From an uncultured Rhodanobacteraceae bacterium (GTDB taxonomy: Bacteria > Pseudomonadota > Gammaproteobacteria > Xanthomonadales > Ahniellaceae): a stretch of 7,661 nucleotides of DNA. The stretch is from contig CALMWD010000044.1 of NCBI GenBank assembly GCA_937873105.1, forward strand, positions 1 to 7,661, written 5' to 3'. The stretch's first letter is position 1, and the number at the start of each line of letters is the position of its first letter. The translations under genes were made by a program, and so were the position numbers. Below, piece after piece: positions 1-6,329 of the stretch. A model generated the notes under the pieces. That model was not told the origin of the DNA and did not search any database. It worked only from the letters and a program-made list of their open reading frames with translations.

Positions 1-36
1 TGGCGATGGCGATGGCGATGGCGATGGCGATGGCGA
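1..36. repeat. Hexanucleotide tandem repeat (TGGCGA)6, cut by the window edge
   Basis: Six uninterrupted copies of TGGCGA occupy the first 36 bases and may continue upstream. Read in the frame of the overlapping coding end they give GGC GAT codons, a poly-(Gly-Asp) run; the last unit uses GAC. Because the unit is six bases long, gain or loss of copies by slippage would keep the reading frame and only change loop length in the protein. Confidence 0.93.
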
Positions 37-127
37 CGCCATCGAAGCCATCCGCAGCGCCTACAAACAGACCTTCGCCCAGGAAGCGGTGATGGTCGAA
101 CGCGAACCATCCTGCGTGGCGTTCTAG
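2..127 (+). CDS. C-terminal fragment of a probable DUF3574 family protein
   Basis: This is the last 41 residues of a gene that starts before the window; the reading frame begins at base 2 and ends at TAG 125-127. The visible part opens with six Gly-Asp dipeptides and continues with AIEAIRSAYKQTFAQEAV, then a short acidic stretch and the end PSCVAF. From memory, DUF3574 proteins (small, often exported, function unknown) end in a helix of the form IRxAYxxxFxQESV followed by a terminal CVSF or CVAF, and this tail fits well. The Gly-Asp run directly before that helix is not something I associate with the family and probably reflects expansion of a DNA repeat in a loop. The gene converges on the next one with only 7 bases between stop codons, and no hairpin terminator is visible there. 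The family call rests on 29 residues, so it is moderate. Presence of a coding end here is well supported by the frame and the convergent arrangement. Confidence 0.62.
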   Translation, partial: GDGDGDGDGDGDAIEAIRSAYKQTFAQEAVMVEREPSCVAF

Positions 128-134
128 AGCGGCC

Positions 135-383
135 TCAAATCCCGTGCTGCGCGCGCACCGAAGCGATGCGATCGCGGACCTTGGGCGCGAGCGAGTTCGA
201 GGATTCGGCGCGGTCGAAGATCGAGCGGAGCACGCGTTTTTCATCCTCGTCGACGATCTTGTCGCGCAGCGCGAGGCCGAGCAGGAAGTTGAGTTCGCCC
301 TCGTCGATGGTGCCGTCGTCGGCGAAGACCTTGATCGCGCTCCAGGCGATTTCGGTGTAGCTCTTGGGCTGGATCGTGCTCAT
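135..383 (-). CDS. Small acidic conserved-type hypothetical protein, 82 aa
   Basis: The chosen start is ATG at 383-381. It has a GGAG Shine-Dalgarno (plus-strand 392-395) eight bases upstream. A longer 142-residue reading back to 563 would overlap the glnA promoter and adds Arg-rich, low-quality sequence, so it was rejected. The protein starts MSTIQPKSYTEIAWSAIK and is predicted mostly helical. Residues 21-28 (ADDGTIDE) look like an EF-hand-type or TerB-like acidic loop, and GELNFLLGLALRD and DEDEKRVLRSIFDR follow as two amphipathic helices. A second acidic loop (VDEDE) lies between them. There are no cysteines, no signal peptide and no membrane segment, so a soluble cytoplasmic protein is expected. 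I recall similar uncharacterised short proteins in xanthomonads but know no function. It is divergent from glnA across a 224-base control region, so its expression could be touched by nitrogen regulators; that is inference. Confidence 0.85.
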   Translation of the reverse strand: MSTIQPKSYTEIAWSAIKVFADDGTIDEGELNFLLGLALRDKIVDEDEKRVLRSIFDRAESSNSLAPKVRDRIASVRAQHGI

Positions 384-459
384 GCGGCGGACTCCGTTCG
401 GGAAGCCCGACGCTAACAACGCGGCGCCGCCGCAGGCAATCGGTCCTGTCCGGTCGCGA

Positions 460-476
460 TGCGCCAACTCGGTGCA
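460..476. promoter_or_regulatory. Probable NtrC enhancer site 1 upstream of glnA
   Basis: The 17-mer TGCGCCAACTCGGTGCA matches the NtrC (NRI) consensus TGCACC-N5-GGTGCA at 11 of 12 fixed positions. Its centre lies about 115 bases upstream of the start point predicted from the sigma-54 element at 558-573. That is the distance range used by the enterobacterial glnA enhancers. The combination of site and a downstream sigma-54 promoter in front of glnA makes the call strong, although it is based on consensus reading alone. Confidence 0.82.
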
Positions 477-479
477 GTT

Positions 480-496
480 TGCCCGAAGCGCGTGCA
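480..496. promoter_or_regulatory. Possible weaker NtrC site 2
   Basis: The 17-mer TGCCCGAAGCGCGTGCA keeps 9 of the 12 fixed positions of the NtrC consensus: TGC in the left half with two mismatches, and five of six in the right half. It starts exactly 20 bases after site 1, close to two helical turns, so both dimers would face the same side of the DNA. Phosphorylated NtrC usually works as an oligomer on paired sites, one strong and one weak, and this layout fits. By itself the match would not be convincing; the spacing is the main support. Confidence 0.45.
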
Positions 497-557
497 AGCG
501 CCCGTGCCGTCGCCCGATGTCCGAGCGCAAGTCATTGAACGACATGGACCCGTGCCT

Positions 558-573
558 TGGCACGCGGATTGCG
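558..573 (+). promoter_or_regulatory. Sigma-54 (RpoN) -24/-12 promoter of glnA
   Basis: TGGCACG at 558-564, four bases, then TTGC at 569-572 reproduce the RpoN consensus TGGCACG-N4-TTGC. The invariant GG (559-560) and GC (571-572) are separated by exactly ten bases, as required. Transcription should start near 583-584, leaving a leader of about 25 bases before the glnA ATG at 608. Such promoters need an ATP-driven activator, here presumably phosphorylated NtrC bound at the upstream sites, so glnA should be induced under nitrogen limitation. Confidence 0.93.
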
Positions 574-607
574 CTGCAGCATCACCCCAAACCCACGGAG
601 CTGCACC

Positions 608-2017
608 ATGTCGGTCGAAAACGTGCTGAAGATGATCAAGGACCACGAGGTCGAATTCGTCGACCTGCGCTTTGCCGACATGCTCGGCAAGCAGCACCAC
701 GTGACCTTCCCGGCCCATGCCATCGACGCCTCGACCTTCGAGGACGGCAAGATGTTCGACGGCTCCTCGATCGCCGGCTGGAAGGGCATCAACGAATCCG
801 ACATGGTGCTGATGCCGGACCCGGCCACCGCCGTGCTCGATCCGTTCACCGAACACACCACCCTGATCCTGATCTGCGACGTGCTGGAACCGAGCACGAT
901 GCAGGCCTACGCGCGCGACCCGCGCACCACCGCGAAGCGCGCCGAGGCCTTCCTGAAGTCGTCCGGCATCGCCGACACCGCCTTCTTCGGCCCGGAACCG
1001 GAATTCTTCATCTTCGACAGCGTGCGCTGGCAGAACGGCATGAACGCCGCCGGCTTCGAGATCGAGTCCGAGGAAGCGGCGTGGAGCACGAACAAGAAGT
1101 ACGAGGGCGGCAACACCGGCCATCGCCCGGCGGTGAAGGGCGGCTACTTCCCGGTCGCTCCGGTCGATTCGCTGAACGACATCCGCGGCGAGATGTGCAA
1201 GGTGCTGGAAGCGATGGGCCAGACCGTCGAAGTGCACCACCACGAAGTCGCGAACGCCGGCCAGTGCGAGATCGGCGTCAAGTTCAACACCATGGTCGCC
1301 AAGGCCGACGAACTGCTGAACCTGAAGTACGTCGTGAAGAACGTCGCCCACCGCAACGGCAAGACCGCGACCTTCATGCCGAAGCCGCTGGTCGGCGACA
1401 ACGGCTCGGGCATGCACGTGCACCAGTCGCTCGCGAAGGGCGGCCAGAACCTGTTCGCCGGCGACGGCTACGGCGGCCTGAGCCAGATCGCGCTGTGGTA
1501 CATCGGCGGCATCTTCAAGCATGCGCGCGCGATCAACGCCTTCACGAACTCGACCACGAACAGCTACAAGCGCCTGGTGCCGGGCTTCGAGGCGCCGGTG
1601 ATGCTCGCCTACTCGGCGCGCAACCGTTCGGCCTCGTGCCGCATTCCGTGGGTGTCGAGCCCGAAGGCGCGCCGCATCGAGATCCGTTTCCCGGACCCGA
1701 TGAACTCCGGCTACCTCGCCTTCGCGGCGCTGATGATGGCCGGCCTCGACGGCATCCGGAACAAGATCGATCCGGGTGCGCCCAGCGACAAGGACCTGTA
1801 CGACCTGCCGCCGGAAGAAGCCAAGGACATCCCGACCGTCTGCCATTCGCTCGACCAGGCCCTCGAAGCGCTCGACAAGGACCGCGAGTTCCTGAAGGCC
1901 GGCGGCGTCTTCAGCGACGACATGATCGACGGCTACATCGAGCTGAAGATGCAGGAAGTCACCCGCTTCCGCGCCGCGACGCATCCGCTCGAATTCCAGA
2001 TGTACTACTCGATCTGA
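608..2017 (+). CDS. glnA: Glutamine synthetase, type I (GSI-beta, adenylylated form)
   Basis: The enzyme joins ammonium to glutamate with ATP to make glutamine, the entry step of nitrogen assimilation, and forms a cytoplasmic dodecamer. The protein is 469 residues, the same length as the E. coli enzyme, so residues align with an offset of one. The N-terminal beta-grasp domain carries the latch loop DGSSIAGW (51-58). Metal ligands are E130 and E132 (GPEPEF), E213, E221, H270 (GSGMHVHQS), E328 (PGFEAP) and E358; R340 and R360 complete the active site. Y398 in DLYDLPPEE is the site adenylylated by GlnE, which places the protein in the covalently regulated GSI-beta group. The start is ATG 608 with GGAG at 597-600; an in-frame TTG at 557 was rejected because it overlaps the sigma-54 element. 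The gene is flanked by its own RpoN promoter and a strong terminator, so it is probably monocistronic. No glnK, amtB or ntrBC genes are adjacent. Nothing is truncated or missing. Confidence 0.99.
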   Translation: MSVENVLKMIKDHEVEFVDLRFADMLGKQHHVTFPAHAIDASTFEDGKMFDGSSIAGWKGINESDMVLMPDPATAVLDPFTEHTTLILICDVLEPSTMQAYARDPRTTAKRAEAFLKSSGIADTAFFGPEPEFFIFDSVRWQNGMNAAGFEIESEEAAWSTNKKYEGGNTGHRPAVKGGYFPVAPVDSLNDIRGEMCKVLEAMGQTVEVHHHEVANAGQCEIGVKFNTMVAKADELLNLKYVVKNVAHRNGKTATFMPKPLVGDNGSGMHVHQSLAKGGQNLFAGDGYGGLSQIALWYIGGIFKHARAINAFTNSTTNSYKRLVPGFEAPVMLAYSARNRSASCRIPWVSSPKARRIEIRFPDPMNSGYLAFAALMMAGLDGIRNKIDPGAPSDKDLYDLPPEEAKDIPTVCHSLDQALEALDKDREFLKAGGVFSDDMIDGYIELKMQEVTRFRAATHPLEFQMYYSI

Positions 2018-2046
2018 GCCCTCGCTCTCCTCGCGGGCAGCGAACG

Positions 2047-2077
2047 AACGCCCGGCCTCGTGCCGGGCGTTTCGTTT
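2047..2077 (+). terminator. Intrinsic terminator of glnA
   Basis: AACGCCCGGC (2047-2056) pairs with GCCGGGCGTT (2062-2071) to form a perfect 10-bp, very GC-rich stem with a 5-base loop (CTCGT). It is followed by a T-rich tract, TTTCGTTT (2070-2077). It begins 30 bases after the glnA stop and should separate glnA from the following gene. Confidence 0.92.
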
Positions 2078-2147
2078 CCGGCCCTGGCCCGCTTCGGCGC
2101 GGCGCTGCGTATGAGGTGGTGTCATCCACTTCCGCAGGACCACGCCG

Positions 2148-4502
2148 ATGCCGCGCTTCCACCGATGGGTCTTGTTCGCCGCATTGTTCGCCGCCGCCGC
2201 CGCGCCGCTGCGCGCCGCCGACTACTGCGTCGCGACCGCGAACGAGTTCGTTTCGGCGCTGACCGCGGCCGCCGCGAGCAACGAGGACGACACCATCAAG
2301 CTGGGCGCCGGCACGCTGCAGATCGCGGCGCCGATCGACCTGACCGTGAAGGGCGACCTGAGCCTGCGCGGCGGCTACGCCAGCGGCTGTCCGATCCTGC
2401 TGTCGCCGACGACATCCACGACCCTGAATGCCGCCGGCACCGCATTCGAGCTGAGCAAGCCCAGCCAGGATCTCACCCTGTCCCGGCTTCGATTCACGGG
2501 TTTCTCCGATATCGCCATCTACGACAACGGCTGGACGTCCACGACCGTCACCGGCCGCGTGCTGGTGCAGCGCTGCGCGTTCGAGGGCAACGGCAGCGGC
2601 TTGTATCTCGCGATCAGGCATCACGACCTGCGCATCGAGAACAACCTGTTCGTCGGCAGCACGGAGAGCGGCGGGAACATCTTCACCGGGGCAGGCCTGA
2701 CGCTCGCGCTCGGCACGCCGAGCGCCACCGGCATGGCGGTCGAGGTCATGCACAACACGTCGGCAGGCAACCAGATCGGCTTCACGTTCTACGCCGGCCC
2801 GGAACTGCCTGATGCGGTTCCTGCATTCGCGAACAACATCGCCTTTGGCAATCAGGTGTCCGATCTGGTGCTGCGACTGCCGATCAAGGCCAATCACAAC
2901 GTCTGGGCGGTCTCCGACTTCAGAAACGGCGGCGCGCTCGCCACGGGCTCGGCGAACAATCTCAACGTCAATCCGCAACTCGATGCCAACTACCGGCCGG
3001 TCGTGCCGAGCGCACCGGTCATCAACGCCGGGACCAATGCGCCGCAAGGCGGCCTGCCGGCGTCCGACCACGACGGCGGTCCGCGTCGCGTCGGCACGCG
3101 CCCGGACATCGGTGCCTACGAAAGCGTGGTCAACGACACCGCCGTGCTGATGGTGACGAACACCAACGACAGCGGCGCGGGATCGTTGCGCCAGGCCATC
3201 AACGATGCCAACACCAACCCGGACACCAAGACGATCGAGTTCAACATCCCCGGCACCTGCCCGCGTCTGATCTCGCCGGAGACGCCGCTGCCGCCGCTCA
3301 CCGAACCGGTTTCGATCCTCGGCTATACCCAGCCCGGCAGCAGCCGCAACAGCGATGCCACGGCGTTCAACGGCACCTTGTGCGTGGCACTGGCTGGCGG
3401 CGGCAGCCTGAGTTCCGGCCTGCACCTGCTGACCGGCGTCGGCGAAACGATGTCGGTCGAAGGCCTGGCCTTCAACGGCTTCACGCTGCATGGCGTGAAG
3501 GTGTCCGGCGACGGCATCGGCGAAGTGCGCGGCAATGTCTTCGGCGGCAACCTGAGCGGCATCATCCTGCTCGAACCCGGTTTCGACGAGGTCGCGATCC
3601 GCGTCGAGGACGCCGACGGCAGCGTGATCGGCGGCTACGACCTCGCCGAACGCAACGTCATCGCGCGCGCCGCGGTCGCCGGCATCCATCTCGAGGGCGG
3701 CACCGCCGCTCGTACCGTGCGCAACAACCTGATCGGCTTCGATCCGACCGGCACGATCGCGCGCGCGAACGGCGTCGGCATCCAGGTCGCCGGCGGTTTT
3801 GCCGACGACCTCAATCGCAACCGCATCGGCTTCAGCACTGCCCAGGGCATTCTCGTCGCGCCGGGCAGCACCGCGCAGAAGCTGCGCATCCTGAGCAATC
3901 GCATCGGCGTCTCCGCGGCCGACGCGCCCGCCGGCAACGGCGGCAACGGCATCCGCATCAGCGCCGGCAGCGAACACGTGATCAGCGGCAACGTGGTTCG
4001 CCACAGCGGCACCGACGGGGTCGTCGTGCTGAGCACGGCACGCCGCGTCGGCATCTACGCGAACTACATCTCCGACAACGCCTACCAGGCCATCGACCTG
4101 TCGCCGGACGGCATCAACCCGCTGAACCTCGACGTCGGCGCCACCGGCGCGAACGACGACCAGAACCGCCCGGAGATCCTGTACGCCACCGGCAACGAGC
4201 ACGGCATCACCGTGTTCGGGCGCCTGACCAGCGAGAACGGCCTCTACGACATCGGCGTCTACGCCACGCCGAATTGCGACGCCAACGGCTTCGGCGAAGC
4301 CGGCATGCCGGTGGGCACGACCACGATGACGATCAGCACCGCCACCGCGGTCGCGAACGGCCTGGTGACGTTCACCGCGAACCTGCCCGGCAGTCCTGGC
4401 CTGGGCGGCATGGCGATCACCGCGATCGCGACCGACGAACTCGGCAACAGCAGCGAGACCTCGGCCTGCGTCACCCTGCTGCTGCGCGACGGATTCGAAT
4501 GA
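2148..4502 (+). CDS. Secreted right-handed beta-helix (CSLREA-like) protein, 784 aa
   Basis: Residues 1-23 form a signal peptide (PRFHRWV, a hydrophobic Ala/Leu core, cleavage near LRA-ADYC), so the protein is exported. Residues about 28-326 form a pectate-lyase-like beta-helix with Asn-rich turns (NNLFVG). It closes with the motif SAPVINAG then DHDGGPRRVGTRPDIGAYE (287-325), typical of surface 'choice-of-anchor' beta-helix proteins. A second unit begins at 335 with VTNTNDSGAGSLRQAINDAN, the CSLREA-like module, here without the usual Cys. It runs through helix rungs such as NVIARA, NNLIGFDPTGT and NRIG (about 400-650). Residues 675-775 resemble the small beta domain that often follows: GRLTSENGLYDIGVYATPNC, FGEAG, then ITAIATDELGNSSETSACV. 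It ends LLLRDGFE, a tail I recall from many xanthomonad extracellular proteins. Start ATG 2148 has AGGA at 2136-2139. No catalytic residues were recognised; adhesion or a surface role is a guess. Confidence 0.9.
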   Translation: MPRFHRWVLFAALFAAAAAPLRAADYCVATANEFVSALTAAAASNEDDTIKLGAGTLQIAAPIDLTVKGDLSLRGGYASGCPILLSPTTSTTLNAAGTAFELSKPSQDLTLSRLRFTGFSDIAIYDNGWTSTTVTGRVLVQRCAFEGNGSGLYLAIRHHDLRIENNLFVGSTESGGNIFTGAGLTLALGTPSATGMAVEVMHNTSAGNQIGFTFYAGPELPDAVPAFANNIAFGNQVSDLVLRLPIKANHNVWAVSDFRNGGALATGSANNLNVNPQLDANYRPVVPSAPVINAGTNAPQGGLPASDHDGGPRRVGTRPDIGAYESVVNDTAVLMVTNTNDSGAGSLRQAINDANTNPDTKTIEFNIPGTCPRLISPETPLPPLTEPVSILGYTQPGSSRNSDATAFNGTLCVALAGGGSLSSGLHLLTGVGETMSVEGLAFNGFTLHGVKVSGDGIGEVRGNVFGGNLSGIILLEPGFDEVAIRVEDADGSVIGGYDLAERNVIARAAVAGIHLEGGTAARTVRNNLIGFDPTGTIARANGVGIQVAGGFADDLNRNRIGFSTAQGILVAPGSTAQKLRILSNRIGVSAADAPAGNGGNGIRISAGSEHVISGNVVRHSGTDGVVVLSTARRVGIYANYISDNAYQAIDLSPDGINPLNLDVGATGANDDQNRPEILYATGNEHGITVFGRLTSENGLYDIGVYATPNCDANGFGEAGMPVGTTTMTISTATAVANGLVTFTANLPGSPGLGGMAITAIATDELGNSSETSACVTLLLRDGFE

Positions 4503-4586
4503 CGCGCCGACATCGTCCGACTTCATCGCCAGCACACGATCCCGGTGCACGCTGACGCCTGGATCCCGGGATGGAGGAACGCGGCG

Positions 4587-5822
4587 ATGTCGACGACGCC
4601 GTCACGCGACGAGCTGGACGCCGACGAGGCGACCTTGGTGGCGGTCTGGCGGCAGGCGAGGGCGGATCCGCGCGCGCTGCCGGCGTTGCGCGAGCTCGCC
4701 GAACGGCAATGGCGGCGCATCGACGCCGCGCACGGCGCGCCGGCCTGGCCGGGCCGGGATGCCCTCGCGGCGCTGGCATTCGCGCTGCTCGCGGCCGCGG
4801 CGATCCAGCTGCCGCAATGGTTCGGCCTGAGCCCGGAGGGCGCGGACGTGTTCTACGCCCGCAACCTCGGCCTGTTCGTGCTGCCCGTGCTGGCGGGCTT
4901 GTTCCTGTGGCTGCGGGGCGGGCCGGCGACCTCGGCGGTCGTGCTGGTGCCGGCCTTCCTCGCTGCGGCCGCGGTCGCGAACCTGCCGCCCTTCGTCCGC
5001 GACGGCGATTTCGTGCCCTTGACCGCCCTGCACCTGCCGATCGCGCTGTGGTGGGCGGTCGGAATCGCCCATGCCGGCGGGCGTTGGCGGGACATCGCGG
5101 CGCGCATGGACTTCGTGCGCTGGTCCGGCGAACTGTTCATCCTCTACGTTCTGATCGCACTCGGCGGCATGGTGTTCGCGGCGCTGATGATGGGCCTGTT
5201 CCACGCCATCGGCATCGATCTCGGGGACTTCTTCGCGCGCTGGTTGCTGCCGAGCTGCGCCGCCGGCGCGATGATCGTCGCGGCCTGGCTGGCCGAAACC
5301 CGGCAAGGCGGCATCGGCCGCGTCGCGCCGCTGCTCGCGCGCGTGTTCACGCCTTTGTTCACGCTGCTGCTGCTCGCGTTCCTCGTCGCGACGATCGCGT
5401 CCGGGCAGGGCCTGCGCTTCGACCGCGACCTGATCGTGGTCGTCGACGTGCTGCTGCTCGTGGTGCTCGGCCTGGTGCTGTATGCGTTGTCGGCCCGCGA
5501 TCCGGAGGCGCCGGTCGGTGCCTTCGAGCGGCTGCAGTGGCCGCTGGTGGCCAGCGCCCTGCTGGTCGACCTGCTGGTGTTGTCGGTGCTTCTGCTGCGC
5601 GTCGCCGAGTTCGGTCTCACGCCGAACCGGGTCGCCGCGCTCGGCCTCAACCTGGTCCTGCTCGCCAACCTGCTCGGATCGGCCTGGCTCTATCTGCGCC
5701 TGCTGCGCGGACGGCTCGCCGTGGCCGCGCTGGAGCGGTGGCAAATGCGCTACCTGCCGGTCTACTCGGCCTGGGCCGCGGTCGTCGTGGTCGTGTTTCC
5801 GCTGGCGTTCCCCGCCACCTGA
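4587..5822 (+). CDS. Polytopic inner-membrane protein, DUF4153-like, 411 aa
   Basis: Start ATG 4587 is chosen because GGAGGA (4573-4578) lies eight bases upstream; a GTG at 4545 in the same frame has no such site. Residues 1-55 are soluble and charged (Asp/Glu then Arg-rich). About eleven hydrophobic segments follow: near 56-76, 91-110, 115-133, 145-162, 182-205, 217-236, 250-270, 281-300, 318-338, 347-370 and 391-408. Two patches resemble DUF4153/DUF4173 membrane proteins as I remember them: DFVRWSGELFILYVLIALGG (175-194) and RVAEFGLTPNRVAALGLNL (338-356), the latter like the EYGLTxNR motif. The function of those families is not established. The length is shorter than the roughly 500-600 residues I associate with DUF4153, so a divergent or trimmed relative is possible. 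It lies 84 bases after the beta-helix gene on the same strand and may be cotranscribed with it; no terminator is visible between them. It converges on soxR with 7 bases between stops. Confidence 0.9.
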   Translation: MSTTPSRDELDADEATLVAVWRQARADPRALPALRELAERQWRRIDAAHGAPAWPGRDALAALAFALLAAAAIQLPQWFGLSPEGADVFYARNLGLFVLPVLAGLFLWLRGGPATSAVVLVPAFLAAAAVANLPPFVRDGDFVPLTALHLPIALWWAVGIAHAGGRWRDIAARMDFVRWSGELFILYVLIALGGMVFAALMMGLFHAIGIDLGDFFARWLLPSCAAGAMIVAAWLAETRQGGIGRVAPLLARVFTPLFTLLLLAFLVATIASGQGLRFDRDLIVVVDVLLLVVLGLVLYALSARDPEAPVGAFERLQWPLVASALLVDLLVLSVLLLRVAEFGLTPNRVAALGLNLVLLANLLGSAWLYLRLLRGRLAVAALERWQMRYLPVYSAWAAVVVVVFPLAFPAT

Positions 5823-5829
5823 GGCGGAT

Positions 5830-6267
5830 TCAGTCCGGATCGAGCCGGCGCGCGCCGCTGCCGCCGTCGCCGAGCACGTCGCCGGGGTTGTAGAGCCGGC
5901 AGGCGGTCAAGGACAGGCAGCCGCAGCCGATGCACTGGTCGAGCTGGTCGCGCAGCCGCACCAGCGCGGCGATGCGCGCGTCGAGCTCGGTGCGCCACAG
6001 CCGCGACAACCGGGTCCAGTCGGCGCGCGTCGGCGTGCGCGATTCCGGCAGGGTCGCGAGCGCGGCGGCGATGCGGTCGAGGCGGATGCCGAGGCGCTGC
6101 GCGGCGCGGATGAAGGCGATCCGCCGCAGCGCGTCGCGGCGGTAGCGACGCTGGTTGCCGCGACTGCGCTCGCTCCGGATCAGGCCCTGGGCCTCGTAGA
6201 AATGCAGGGTCGAGATCGCCACCCCGCTGCGTGTCGCGACGACGCCGATCGGAAGCAGTTCGGCCAT
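5830..6267 (-). CDS. soxR: Redox-sensing transcriptional activator SoxR (MerR family, [2Fe-2S])
   Basis: SoxR is a dimeric DNA-binding protein whose [2Fe-2S] cluster is oxidised by redox-cycling compounds, switching on promoters with over-long spacers. The 145-residue protein has an N-terminal winged helix (residues 5-72) with LPIGVVATRSGVAISTLHFYE and the DNA-contacting GNQRRYRRD. A dimerisation helix (about 82-110, WRTELDARIAALVRLRDQLD) follows. The cluster motif CIGCGCLSLTAC has Cys at 112, 115, 117 and 123, the diagnostic CX2CXCX5C. It ends with NPGDVLGDGGSGAR, also typical. Between the third and fourth Cys the sequence is LSLTA, not the LSRSD of E. coli. Start ATG 6267 gives the family length; the SD GAGG (plus-strand 6274-6277) lies six bases upstream, inside the SoxR operator. 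The gene is divergent from the MFS transporter. No soxS is visible; in non-enteric bacteria SoxR commonly controls efflux pumps and oxidoreductases directly. Confidence 0.97.
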   Translation of the reverse strand: MAELLPIGVVATRSGVAISTLHFYEAQGLIRSERSRGNQRRYRRDALRRIAFIRAAQRLGIRLDRIAAALATLPESRTPTRADWTRLSRLWRTELDARIAALVRLRDQLDQCIGCGCLSLTACRLYNPGDVLGDGGSGARRLDPD

Positions 6268-6269
6268 GC

Positions 6270-6300
6270 TTGACCTCAAGTCCACTTGAGCTTTTATGCT
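6270..6300 (+). promoter_or_regulatory. SoxR-controlled promoter with 19-bp spacer for the MFS gene
   Basis: A -35 element TTGACC (6270-6275) and a -10 element TATGCT (6295-6300) are separated by 19 bases (6276-6294). This over-long spacer is the hallmark of MerR/SoxR-activated promoters, in which oxidised SoxR distorts the DNA to realign the two elements. The layout closely parallels the E. coli soxS promoter. Transcription would start near 6306-6307 and run into the transporter gene. Confidence 0.9.
6274..6291. promoter_or_regulatory. SoxR box (operator)
   Basis: CCTCAAGTCCACTTGAGC is an almost perfect match to the SoxR box of E. coli soxS, CCTCAAGTTAACTTGAGG. The arms CTCAAGT and ACTTGAG are perfect inverted repeats around a CC centre. 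It sits between the -35 and -10 elements of the rightward promoter, as expected for an activator of this family. On the other strand the left arm supplies the GAGG Shine-Dalgarno sequence of soxR. Confidence 0.94.
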
Positions 6301-6329
6301 GCCCGTCGACATCGGACGAGGCAAGCCTC

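Noticed and set aside
135..563. Longer 142-residue version of the small minus-strand protein
   Set aside because: The extra 60 residues overlap the NtrC sites and sigma-54 element and have poor composition. The internal ATG at 383 has a proper GGAG site.
413..2143. Long antisense reading frame (576 codons) across glnA
   Set aside because: It lies wholly opposite glnA and has Arg/Ala/His-rich composition without any recognisable family. It arises because the strong GC bias at third codon positions removes stops on the other strand.
2080..2147. Possible sigma-70 promoter for the beta-helix gene (TATGAG at 2110-2115)
   Set aside because: No acceptable -35 element is found at 16-18 bases upstream, so the match is not better than chance.
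364..2262. Plus-strand frame of 632 codons overlapping glnA in another phase
   Set aside because: It is a frame-shifted shadow of glnA rich in Arg and Pro, and it crosses the RpoN promoter, the glnA terminator and the next start codon.
1959..4550. Antisense reading frame of 863 codons across the beta-helix gene
   Set aside because: The plus-strand protein has a signal peptide, known motifs and a good ribosome site. The antisense product is Ala/Asp/Arg/Val repetitive with no start signal and covers the glnA end and both flanks.
4562..4573. Palindrome ATCCCGGGAT just before the membrane-protein gene, with a GATCCCGG direct repeat at 4538 and 4562
   Set aside because: It is short, has no T-tract, and lies next to the Shine-Dalgarno. 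It could be an operator but nothing supports a specific regulator, and such palindromes are common at this GC content.
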